Of a DNA stretch of 8,545 nt, positions 1 to 6,983 are shown in pieces; position 1 is the first letter of the stretch; each line of letters starts with the position of its first letter. A program made the position numbers and the translations under genes. The stretch lies in assembly GCA_958354085.1 (NCBI GenBank), contig CATWUX010000093.1:1-8545 (forward strand), given 5' to 3'. Origin of the DNA: an uncultured Oscillospiraceae bacterium (GTDB lineage Bacteria; Bacillota; Clostridia; Oscillospirales; Acutalibacteraceae). The notes beneath the pieces are model-generated. The model was given only the letters and a program-made list of their open reading frames with translations. It ran no database searches and was not told the DNA's origin.

Positions 1-721
1 TGAGCACCAGCATCGGCCCGATCATGGGAAAGGTCACCTTCCAGAAGGTTTCCCAGCTGGTTGCCCCTTCAATTTTTGCACATTCATACAGCGAAGGGGA
101 GACCGTTTGCAGTCCTGCCATGAACAGAAGAATCTGTAAGCCGGATTTCCATGTCAGCACAAAGATATTGGATACAATTCCCATGAGTGTGTTGACCAGA
201 TCCTGTGAAACGCCCATGTTCATTAGTATATCCTGTAAACCGGAGGTCTGAAACAGCATGGAGGAGCGCGTGCCTTCGAGAATCGAATTGGACATGGCAT
301 CGCCCTGCATGATGCTCAGAATCAAACCCGATCCACAGATGACCGGCAGGAAAAAGATGGCCCGCACGATGGTGCGCCCGCGAAATTTGCCGTTGATAAT
401 GACCGCCATCAACAGAGAAAACGCCAAAATAATGGGTACAGTGGTGATTACAGATCCTATCTGCGCGGTCAGATACGGCACAAATTTGGTGTCCGTGAAA
501 AAGGCCCGATAAAAATTGTCCAATCCGATAAATTTTAATTCCAGTGAATTGGGGCGGATGGTGGTAGAGTTAAACATATACATGAAAGAGTTTGCCAAGG
601 GACGGAGAAAAAAGCCGAGAAATCCAATCAGCCATGGGGATATGAACAGGATGCCGGTCCAGGCCTTACGGGTTTTCAGAGACATCGGTGAACGCCTGCG
701 AAGATTGTTGTCGGGTTTCAT
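1..721 (-). CDS. CUT1 sugar ABC transporter permease, MalF/UgpA type (partial, 3' end off the window)
   Basis: This is the inner-membrane channel subunit of a carbohydrate ABC importer. Translating the minus strand from ATG at 721-719 gives 240 codons without a stop, running off the left edge; a full protein would be about 290-320 residues, so the C-terminus is missing. A basic N-terminus is followed by a first membrane segment (about residues 21-40, containing SPWLIGFLGFF). Further hydrophobic segments lie near 87-110, 118-138 and 182-203. The cytoplasmic EAA loop that docks the ATPase starts at residue 213 (ECAKIEGATSWETFWKV, then FPMI). It has ECA in place of EAA and FP in place of LP. The ribosome binding site AAAGGAG (738-732) sits inside the last codons of the DUF5696 gene, whose stop lies only 5 bases upstream, so translation is probably coupled. 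An ATG at codon 13 is an alternative start. Family assignment is firm; the substrate is unknown. Confidence 0.93.
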   Translation of the reverse strand, partial: MKPDNNLRRRSPMSLKTRKAWTGILFISPWLIGFLGFFLRPLANSFMYMFNSTTIRPNSLELKFIGLDNFYRAFFTDTKFVPYLTAQIGSVITTVPIILAFSLLMAVIINGKFRGRTIVRAIFFLPVICGSGLILSIMQGDAMSNSILEGTRSSMLFQTSGLQDILMNMGVSQDLVNTLMGIVSNIFVLTWKSGLQILLFMAGLQTVSPSLYECAKIEGATSWETFWKVTFPMIGPMLVL

Positions 722-726
722 CCGAT

Positions 727-2967
727 TCACGCTCCTTTCACCAAAATGCCGCCGGCTTTAACTGTGCCGTATGGCGAATCAAAAGGTTCGGCGGTATAGT
801 TGACCAGAATGCGTGTGCCGTTGCTGTACACGCTCATGGCAACGCCTGCAGACAGGGTTTCATGTTCGCAGAAAACCGCTCCTGCCGTTGCACGCCAAAC
901 CGGTGCCAGCCGTTGCTGTGCATCGAGGATACTCTCTTTCCAAAGAGCTGCATCGGCACTGGTGAGCGTATTGAGTGTGGTATCAATCAGATAGGTGCTG
1001 TCACCCGTTATGAGCGCATAGTGCGGCAGCATACCGGTCTCCGCTGCCTGCAGGATGGCTTTTTCGGGATCAGCCTCCAGATTGATCGGTTTTGTAAAGC
1101 AGGTGCGCAGCCCCGAAAGAACCATCGACACAAACGGAACCTCGGTGTCCATGCAGTCATAACCGGAGGAATCCATCGGCATATCGGCCAGTGCATTCGC
1201 ATACGCAAACGCATAGGCAAATGGTGTATCCAGCAGCAGTGCGCTTTTTTCGCGTAATCCGGACAGCACCTGTACAATCGCCTGCTTGGTATCCTGCCGG
1301 CTGTACAGAAGATTTCCGTAGCTGCCATAATTGCAGTTTGCCAGATTACGGGGAGATAGGTTGGTCAGTCCGGTACGCTCGATCGCATTTTCCAGCTTCG
1401 TCTGCGCCAACGTCAGTTTATCCGGACGAACCAGTTGCCAGCGTTGAGCGGTTTTGTCCCGTAAATGGGTACTCAGCAGGAAGGAATATTGATAGGCCGG
1501 TGCATTGGAAAACGATTTAGCACCGTCAAAATACGAGGAAATGCCGCTTCCGCTGCGATAAAACCGGTTGATCTCAGCAGAAAGATATAGCGTACCGCCG
1601 TTATCCTGTACGGTTTGGGATAAGGCCAGCAGTTCTTTGCGTGAGCCAACGGCTCTCAGTTGGGACAGAGTTCCTTCCAGTCTGCCTTTTAGCTCGTCCT
1701 TGCTCCAAGAGATCAGCCTTATATCATACCCGGTTGTTCTCTCCTGCTGGAGCTGCTGCAGAAAAGCGGTGATATCCTGTGCGGTAGAGAGCGTTTTCGT
1801 CACCGTTAAGGGAATGCCCAGTACCGGTTCCCGTCTCTGTACAGCACAATAAAAATCCAGCAGAGGCATCGTACCGCTTAGCGCCGGCTGTACCTGCTGT
1901 TCCTCCTGCAAATACCGGCGATAACGTGCTGCCATACCCGCATAGCCGCTTTCCGAGCCTGTGAGCAAGTAATACCGCTGTTCGCAAATATCCATTTCAA
2001 CAGCAGCCGTTTGATACAGTTTCACTGTCTGAGCCGTGATAGAATCTTCGCCAAGTACAAAGCTGTCATCGGAATGCAGCACAAATTCGTTGTAACCCTG
2101 CGTATAGGTCGTGTTCAGGTATCCGGGAACGGCATGGAGTATACTGCCGGTATCCCCGCCGGTAATGACTGCCAGGATCGTCTGATTTCCGTGCTGGATT
2201 CCGAAAAGCGGCAGTTGGATCTTATCCTTTTGTGCCGGTTCAACCAATAAATTGTACGTCTGGTCACGTCCATACACCGGCTCGTAATAGTCGACAGTGG
2301 TACGTCCGTTATGGAAGTGCATCAGTGCGCCGTTGCCGTCCGGAATTAGTATGTATCCTTCGTCTTCCGGTCCGCCCGCAGCAAAATAGGGGAACAGACT
2401 GACAGAACCCAGAACATAGCGCGGATCCTGTTGCTCGATTACAGCGGTATCTATCCAGACGTTGAGATAATCGGCTTCCAGCTGCACAACAACCGGCAGA
2501 ACGATTCCTACGTCGGCAAAGGTATAAACACAGCGGAATCCCTTGTTGATAGCCTGTACGGTTAATTTTCCCGTACGGACACAGGCAGTTTCGCTGTTTT
2601 TCTTGACGGTTGTGGAGCTTTGCAGATCGAACACGTTCAGGATCAGATCGGATAAAACCTCCATGCGGTAAACGCCCTGCGCCCATGCGTCTTCGGCAGC
2701 ATCGGCGGGAATGTCCGTAATCCGTGTGCCGTCCGTTTTGTTTTCCAGGTAGAAGTGACCGTTGACGGTGTGGACAAAAAGGCGATGGGTGGTGTTTTCC
2801 CCTGCCTGTGCATAGCCCTCGTCATTGACAGAGCCAAAGCTCGCCAGTGTATAACTGCGCAGCTGCACCGCTTCTTCGCTTGCGGCCGTTTGCAATGGCG
2901 TAACGGCGGGAAGAAGAAACAGAAGTCCACTTAACAGAAGCAGAACGGCTGATTTGATGTGTTTCAC
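727..2967 (-). CDS. DUF5696-family secreted protein
   Basis: This 746-residue protein resembles the DUF5696 family, whose function is not established. It starts at GTG (2967-2965), preceded by AGGAGG (2980-2975) with a 7-base spacer. A signal peptide is clear: MKHIK, a leucine-rich core to about residue 20, and a probable cleavage after TAA near residue 29. There is no lipobox cysteine and no other membrane segment, so it is probably released or held by partners. Family-like motifs are IPDGNGALMHF (208-218), YYEPVYGRDQ (227-236), VPFVSMVLSGL (610-620) and, at the end, MSVYSNGTRILVNYT (711-725). The last resembles the small beta-domain that closes some glycoside hydrolases. My reading is an N-terminal beta-sandwich (about 35-340), a barrel-like middle (about 365-640) and a C-terminal beta-domain (about 650-746). 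A glycan-cleaving or glycan-binding role is inference from motifs and from the transporter neighbours. Its stop is 5 bases before the next permease. Confidence 0.85.
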   Translation of the reverse strand: MKHIKSAVLLLLSGLLFLLPAVTPLQTAASEEAVQLRSYTLASFGSVNDEGYAQAGENTTHRLFVHTVNGHFYLENKTDGTRITDIPADAAEDAWAQGVYRMEVLSDLILNVFDLQSSTTVKKNSETACVRTGKLTVQAINKGFRCVYTFADVGIVLPVVVQLEADYLNVWIDTAVIEQQDPRYVLGSVSLFPYFAAGGPEDEGYILIPDGNGALMHFHNGRTTVDYYEPVYGRDQTYNLLVEPAQKDKIQLPLFGIQHGNQTILAVITGGDTGSILHAVPGYLNTTYTQGYNEFVLHSDDSFVLGEDSITAQTVKLYQTAAVEMDICEQRYYLLTGSESGYAGMAARYRRYLQEEQQVQPALSGTMPLLDFYCAVQRREPVLGIPLTVTKTLSTAQDITAFLQQLQQERTTGYDIRLISWSKDELKGRLEGTLSQLRAVGSRKELLALSQTVQDNGGTLYLSAEINRFYRSGSGISSYFDGAKSFSNAPAYQYSFLLSTHLRDKTAQRWQLVRPDKLTLAQTKLENAIERTGLTNLSPRNLANCNYGSYGNLLYSRQDTKQAIVQVLSGLREKSALLLDTPFAYAFAYANALADMPMDSSGYDCMDTEVPFVSMVLSGLRTCFTKPINLEADPEKAILQAAETGMLPHYALITGDSTYLIDTTLNTLTSADAALWKESILDAQQRLAPVWRATAGAVFCEHETLSAGVAMSVYSNGTRILVNYTAEPFDSPYGTVKAGGILVKGA
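732..738 (-). promoter_or_regulatory. Ribosome binding site of the second MalF-type permease, inside the DUF5696 gene
   Basis: AAAGGAG on the minus strand lies within the last codons of DUF5696 and ends 10 bases before the ATG at 721. The DUF5696 stop codon falls between site and start. This arrangement favours coupled translation and supports the ATG at 721 as the start. Confidence 0.75.
1198..1221 (-). repeat. 12-base tandem duplication inside DUF5696
   Basis: Two adjacent 12-base units (1198-1209 and 1210-1221) differ at a single base and encode FAYAFAYA at residues 583-590 of DUF5696. The repeat keeps the reading frame. It may be a small local duplication or simply the family's aromatic-Ala pattern in this helix. 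Confidence 0.6.
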
Positions 2968-2974
2968 AAGCTTC

Positions 2975-2980
2975 CCTCCT
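2975..2980 (-). promoter_or_regulatory. Ribosome binding site that supports the GTG start of DUF5696
   Basis: AGGAGG on the minus strand, beginning with the last base of the YIP1 stop codon, is 7 bases before GTG at 2967. The signal peptide begins directly after this GTG and the next in-frame Met comes far inside the protein, so the non-ATG start is well supported. Confidence 0.75.
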
Positions 2981-3594
2981 CAGCGTCGAAACATGAGTTC
3001 CATGTAAATGGTCTGGAAAAACAGGAAGACCTGCTGGATCAGGCCAAAAAACAGAACAATCAGAAACAATACGAACACCATACCCAGCACAGTCAACAGG
3101 ATGCACAGCATCGTCTTTCCAAAGGAATAGCTGTGAATCACCTTGAGTGCGGTGATCAGCAAGAATGCCGTGTACAGCAATCCCAAAATACGAATAACGG
3201 TCAGGAAAGCGCTTTCCTCCAAGGTTAGCACTTGACTTAGAAGAACGCACAGCAGCGTAGCGGCTATATACGGTAACAGTGCATAGGTACAGGAGACCCA
3301 AATTTCTTTGATTCGGCCTTTGCCCTCCAGCAAAGTGGTGATCGCCCAATTAATCAGTACCCACATCACAAACAAACCCAGCGTAGCGGCCAATACATAT
3401 AACACATTGAAATTTCGTGTGTTGTTGGTATTAAATTTGAAGTCCGTGGCTTGTTGCTGTAAAATTTCGGCAATGACCCACGCGGCGAGTAACAGGCAGG
3501 ACAAGGGAAAATTCCAGTCTTTTTTATATTTTAGATCCTCGTATTCATCCGCAGGATGATTGAGAATTCGCAGAAGAACGGCGGTCTTTTTCAT
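2980..3594 (-). CDS. YIP1-family multi-pass membrane protein
   Basis: This is a 204-residue hydrophobic protein that fits the YIP1 family of small polytopic membrane proteins, about five segments long. Candidate membrane segments lie near residues 29-46, 64-88, 100-122, 128-152 and 160-195, the last long enough to be two passes. The motif CTYALLPYIAAT (102-113), with its Tyr and Leu-Pro, is the part most typical of the family. A charged N-terminus (LNHPADEYEDLKYKKDW) precedes the first segment and is likely cytoplasmic. The ATG overlaps the stop of the NHL/TPR gene by 4 bases (ATGA at 3594-3591). AAAGGAGG lies 7 bases before the ATG, inside the upstream gene, so translation is probably coupled. 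The molecular function of bacterial YIP1 proteins is poorly known. Placement between two predicted extracellular proteins suggests it helps assemble or anchor them, but that is inference. Confidence 0.82.
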   Translation of the reverse strand: MKKTAVLLRILNHPADEYEDLKYKKDWNFPLSCLLLAAWVIAEILQQQATDFKFNTNNTRNFNVLYVLAATLGLFVMWVLINWAITTLLEGKGRIKEIWVSCTYALLPYIAATLLCVLLSQVLTLEESAFLTVIRILGLLYTAFLLITALKVIHSYSFGKTMLCILLTVLGMVFVLFLIVLFFGLIQQVFLFFQTIYMELMFRR

Positions 3595-5108
3595 TGGACG
3601 GCCTCCTTTCGGTGCGACAGATGTCGGAAGACGCGGCGGCCGATCCAGACCAACAGTATCAACAGCAGCAACCCCGTCAGCAGATAGGGCGCGTATTTCC
3701 GGACAACCACCATGCGGTAATCGCGGAACGCCTGTGAATAAGCCTCACGATCATAACCGAGCTTCAGATAGGTCATGGCCTCCTGAAACTCGCCTTCCTC
3801 ATATAGCGCCTTGCCGATACCGGTGTATGCCAGTTCGCAGTTAACATTGCGGCTGAGTACCTGTTCCCAGATGACGCGCGCTTGCTGATACAGTCCGTCG
3901 CTGTACAGCTGAGTGGCCTGCTCAATCAGCGCACCGTACGCAGTGGGAGAAAAAACCGACAGCGAGTTTTTGTCGCGATCCAGTACATACACGCGTCCGT
4001 CAAAACCGTCAATCGCGCAAGGCGATTGAAAGCTGCCGGCCTGATGACCGGTGGTACCGAAGATATTGAGCAGGCGCCCTTCCTGATCGTATTCAAAAAT
4101 GCGGCCGCGCGCAGCATCCAGTCCGAAAATCATCTTTTCTTCCGATACATAAATATCGGTAAATTGTGTGTCAATGGTTTTCCCAAGAAACCAGCCCTTT
4201 TCCATGTCGCCGTAATCGCCGGTTGAGGAACTGACGTTATGTACCGCTGCCAGCAGTACGTCCGTCCCTTGTGCATTGAGTTTTTTGATCTCGTTGCGGG
4301 AGTTGGTAACGGTTTTGGTACAAGTGTAGATGAAATTTTCATTGTCAACGTCAAAGCTGGTGTATTGGGTGGGAACATAACGTGCCATGGCATTGATTTG
4401 ATCCTGTGACATCAGCTGTTTCCAGAAATAGCTGGCGAGCAGCTCCAACGTAACATCGACCTTGTTCGCTCCGTAAAACGTCAGAAATTCGCCGTCCAGA
4501 TTATAGGTAATCGCGCCCAGATATAAATTTTCCACGATCACAAATACCGTTCCCAGCTGGTTGACCAGTACGCGGGAGGGCTTGAATGCGATGTTTTCCG
4601 GAATAAGATCGGTAGAAGGCTTGCTGAAAACGGTCAGTACCTGTCCGTTTTTGTCCAGCATCAGTACGCGTCCGTCCGCTTCCAGACCGTTTTCCTGTGC
4701 CGGCGCGCCGGTTTCCGGCTGAGCAACAAAAATATGACCTTCGCCGTCCACGTGCAGACCGGCCGGCTTGTTCAACTGTTCCGTTGTGCCGTCTGCATAT
4801 GTCACGGTATCCAGCTCCCGTTGCAGCGTCAAATCGGGGTTGAGCACAAGAATCCGATTGTTGCCGGTGTCGGCAATATATACCATACCCTGATCGTCTA
4901 CAAAAAGATCTGTCGGATTGCACATAGCCTTGTCACTGAGCTGCTGACCGACATAGACTGCCTCCGGCTCATACCCGACCGGCGCGGGAACGGATTTGTC
5001 CCAGGCGTTATAAGAGTAACCGACATATGGCAGTGATGCCGACACGGAGGTGGCGGTCAGGCAAACAGTCAGTATGCAGAGACCGAGGCGTTGCACCCAT
5101 TTTTTCAT
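3591..5108 (-). CDS. Signal peptide, NHL-like beta-propeller, TPR, C-terminal membrane anchor protein
   Basis: This 505-residue protein appears to be a surface scaffold. The start ATG (5108-5106) has GGGAGGA 7 bases upstream, in the 14-base gap after the MalG-type permease. A signal peptide runs to about residue 24 (cleavage after SVSA). NHL-like blades follow; the clearest are NPTDLFVDDQGMVYIADTGN (64-83, then NRILVLNPD), KPAGLHVDGEGHIFVAQ (114-130) and CAIDGFDGRVYVLDRDKNSL (364-383), with weaker ones near 176-210, 251-280 and 317-350. Two TPR-like units follow at about 391-455 (QATQLYSDGLYQQARVIWEQ and AYTGIGKALYEEGEFQEAM). A single membrane segment at about 473-490 is followed by a short basic tail (GRRVFRHLSHRKE). 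This topology puts the propeller and TPRs outside the cell, tethered at the C-terminus. NHL propellers bind proteins, glycans or other ligands, and some are enzymes; no catalytic motif is evident here. Its ligand is unknown. Confidence 0.85.
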   Translation of the reverse strand: MKKWVQRLGLCILTVCLTATSVSASLPYVGYSYNAWDKSVPAPVGYEPEAVYVGQQLSDKAMCNPTDLFVDDQGMVYIADTGNNRILVLNPDLTLQRELDTVTYADGTTEQLNKPAGLHVDGEGHIFVAQPETGAPAQENGLEADGRVLMLDKNGQVLTVFSKPSTDLIPENIAFKPSRVLVNQLGTVFVIVENLYLGAITYNLDGEFLTFYGANKVDVTLELLASYFWKQLMSQDQINAMARYVPTQYTSFDVDNENFIYTCTKTVTNSRNEIKKLNAQGTDVLLAAVHNVSSSTGDYGDMEKGWFLGKTIDTQFTDIYVSEEKMIFGLDAARGRIFEYDQEGRLLNIFGTTGHQAGSFQSPCAIDGFDGRVYVLDRDKNSLSVFSPTAYGALIEQATQLYSDGLYQQARVIWEQVLSRNVNCELAYTGIGKALYEEGEFQEAMTYLKLGYDREAYSQAFRDYRMVVVRKYAPYLLTGLLLLILLVWIGRRVFRHLSHRKEAVQ

Positions 5109-5122
5109 GACAGCATCCTCCC

Positions 5123-6025
5123 TTACTCTTTAATGGCAGCGAACGCCATGGTTTCCACAACGGAACGCTGCAGGAAAACGAATAACAGAATCGGCGGCAG
5201 CATCAGAAAGACAGTCGCGGCTGCGCCCGTACCCATGCGCGCCATGGTGCCGCTGCTGACAATTTGGGACAGCATCGATGGCAACGTGCGCAGATCCTCG
5301 CGGAAAACATATTGCTGCGCACCGGTATTGTTCCAAACGCCCTGAAAAGTGAAGATGATCAGTGTCATCCATGCCGGCTTGACGTTGGGCATGATGATTT
5401 TTGCGAAAATAGAAAATTCGTTGTAGCCGTCAAGACGCGCCGCTTCCAGAATGGCTGTGGGAATTTGTTCCATAAACTGCTTCATCAGGAAAACGCCCAG
5501 CGCACCGCCGAGAGGCGGCAGAATCAGCGCCCAATAGGTGTCGATCAAACCAATCTTGGCCATAATGATATACTGCGGCAGGAACGTGACCTGCGATACA
5601 AACATCAGCGATACGACCACCAGATTGAACAGGAACGCGCGTCCCGGAAATTCATTTTTCGCCAGAGGATAGGCACACATAGAGGAAAAAACGACGCAAA
5701 GGAAGGTGGTGGAAAAAGCGGTAAACAGGCTGTTGAAAAGATATTTACTGAACGGCACCCAGGAATTGGCGCACAGAATAAAAAGATCTGTAAAGTTGTC
5801 CAGCGTAGGATTGGTGACAAAAAAGCGCGGGGGAAAGATAAATATCTCGCTGAAAGGTTTTAAAGAGGAAACGATGGCGTATACAAGCGGCAATGCTAAA
5901 AAAGCACCGGTCACCAATAGAAGCAGTCCAACGGCAATGTTGCCGCCGGTGGAGCGGACAAACCGTTTGGCAGAATAACCGCGCTCTTCGCGTCGCTTTT
6001 CCAATAACCGATTTCGGATACTCAT
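5123..6025 (-). CDS. CUT1 carbohydrate ABC transporter permease, MalG type
   Basis: This is the second channel subunit of the importer, predicted to pair with the MalF-type permease just upstream. At 300 residues it is full length for the family. A basic N-terminus precedes a first membrane segment (about 29-53). Other segments lie near 95-122, 130-152, 163-183, 215-232 and 266-287. The EAA loop for the ATPase is classical at its start (EAARLDGYNEFSIFAKI, residues 194-210) and ends in MP rather than LP. MKQFMEQIP (181-189) and the ending ETMAFAAIKE are typical of MalG-like members. The ATG at 6025-6023 has AAGGAGG 6 bases upstream, overlapping the stop of the preceding permease, from which it is separated by 11 bases. 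No ATPase gene is adjacent, so a shared MsmK/UgpC-type ATPase encoded elsewhere is expected. The transported sugar cannot be told from the sequence. Confidence 0.95.
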   Translation of the reverse strand: MSIRNRLLEKRREERGYSAKRFVRSTGGNIAVGLLLLVTGAFLALPLVYAIVSSLKPFSEIFIFPPRFFVTNPTLDNFTDLFILCANSWVPFSKYLFNSLFTAFSTTFLCVVFSSMCAYPLAKNEFPGRAFLFNLVVVSLMFVSQVTFLPQYIIMAKIGLIDTYWALILPPLGGALGVFLMKQFMEQIPTAILEAARLDGYNEFSIFAKIIMPNVKPAWMTLIIFTFQGVWNNTGAQQYVFREDLRTLPSMLSQIVSSGTMARMGTGAAATVFLMLPPILLFVFLQRSVVETMAFAAIKE

Positions 6026-6036
6026 ACGGTGCCTCC

Positions 6037-6978
6037 TTAATGACCGATCCGGTTGATCACAAAGGTGACCAAGCGGTTCGTCAGAAACATGAGCAGGAAT
6101 AGAAAGGAAGCCAGCGCGCAGGCGTAGCCCATTTCAAAGCGGATCGTACCGTAATCCATAATGTGCGTTACAATGGTTTCGGCACTGTACTGTACGCTGG
6201 GGAAACCGGCCAGCCGAATGGACACATCGGCTACCGAAAACGATGTGACAATTTGCATAACGGCGCCGAACAGCAGCTGCGGTTTCATGCAAGGGAGTGT
6301 GATGTACCACATTTCTTGAAAGCGGTTGTGGATACCGTCCAGCATTCCCGCCTCATATAAACCTGTATCCACGCCCTGCAAGCCGGCTATAAATGCCAAA
6401 AAGCCGGTACCGAGCGATAACCAGAGCTGAACGACGATGACGACTCCCAACGTATAGGTGGAATCGCTCAACCAGCCGATCGGTTCCTTGATCAGATTGA
6501 AGCGGATGAGTAGGCCGTTGAGAATACCATAGGAATCGGGGCTGAAAATGAATGCCCACATGGTGTACGTGACACCGGAAAGTACCGGCGCATAGAAGAT
6601 CGTGGTGATGACCGAACGCATTCCCGGACGAAAATCGTTAATCATCCATGCGAAGAAAAAGCACAGCAAATAGCTGATCGGACCGGTGATGACGGCAAAC
6701 AGCAGCGTGTTGCGGATGGCAATGAGGAAAATATCGTCATCCAGAAACATACGCAGATAATTGTCCCAACCTGTAAAAGTCGGCAGGCTGAAAATGTTGA
6801 AATAGGTGAAGCTCAAACCAATGGATACCAGAATCGGCAGCAGGGTGAACAGAAAGAACATCAGCAGGAACGGCGCCATCAGCATATAATTCTGCCAGTT
6901 ACGGCAGATTTCCTGAAACAAAGATCGTTTCCCGCCGGCATGAAGCGAGGTTTGCCGGCGGCGGTTGGCGGTCATCAT
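6037..6978 (-). CDS. CUT1 sugar ABC transporter permease, MalF/LplB type
   Basis: This is a channel subunit of the importer served by the binding protein immediately upstream. The frame is also open from a GTG at 6987 (316 residues). I chose the ATG at 6978 (313 residues) because AAGGAG at 6994-6989 is only 1 base from the GTG but 10 bases from this ATG; a second ATG follows at once. Counting from the GTG, membrane segments lie near 34-60, 92-116, 125-149, 179-202, 237-255 and 288-311. The EAA loop is YEAGMLDGIHNRFQEMWYI followed by LP (residues 211-232), with Gly for the third-position Ala. A basic N-terminus (NRRRQTSLHAGGKR) and the motif LMAPFLLMFFLFTLLP (36-51) are typical. The stop overlaps the ribosome binding site of the MalG-type gene. 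It is a standard family member; the substrate is unknown. Confidence 0.94.
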   Translation of the reverse strand: MMTANRRRQTSLHAGGKRSLFQEICRNWQNYMLMAPFLLMFFLFTLLPILVSIGLSFTYFNIFSLPTFTGWDNYLRMFLDDDIFLIAIRNTLLFAVITGPISYLLCFFFAWMINDFRPGMRSVITTIFYAPVLSGVTYTMWAFIFSPDSYGILNGLLIRFNLIKEPIGWLSDSTYTLGVVIVVQLWLSLGTGFLAFIAGLQGVDTGLYEAGMLDGIHNRFQEMWYITLPCMKPQLLFGAVMQIVTSFSVADVSIRLAGFPSVQYSAETIVTHIMDYGTIRFEMGYACALASFLFLLMFLTNRLVTFVINRIGH

Positions 6979-6983
6979 GTGTG

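Noticed and set aside
688..1257. Plus-strand open frame of 189 codons
   Set aside because: It lies wholly opposite the DUF5696 and permease genes, has a Cys/Arg/His-rich composition with no recognisable domain, and reflects codon use of the real gene.
2822..3349. Minus-strand open frame of 175 codons across the YIP1/DUF5696 junction
   Set aside because: It is an out-of-frame overlap of two well-supported genes with good start signals; the product resembles nothing.
4501..4923. Minus-strand open frame of 140 codons within the NHL/TPR gene
   Set aside because: It is a frame-shifted shadow with Arg/Gly/Ser-rich composition, while the main frame has clear propeller repeats throughout.
5109..5122. 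Possible terminator or promoter in the widest gap
   Set aside because: The gap is 14 bases and is fully taken up by a ribosome binding site and spacer.
5505..5518. Small GC hairpin (CCGCC GAGA GGCGG)
   Set aside because: It has only a 5-base stem, lies inside the MalG-type permease at a Pro-Pro-Leu-Gly-Gly stretch, and has no T-run.
5264..5863. Plus-strand open frame of 199 codons
   Set aside because: It is antisense to the MalG-type permease, very rich in charged residues and Gln, and has no domain or convincing ribosome site.
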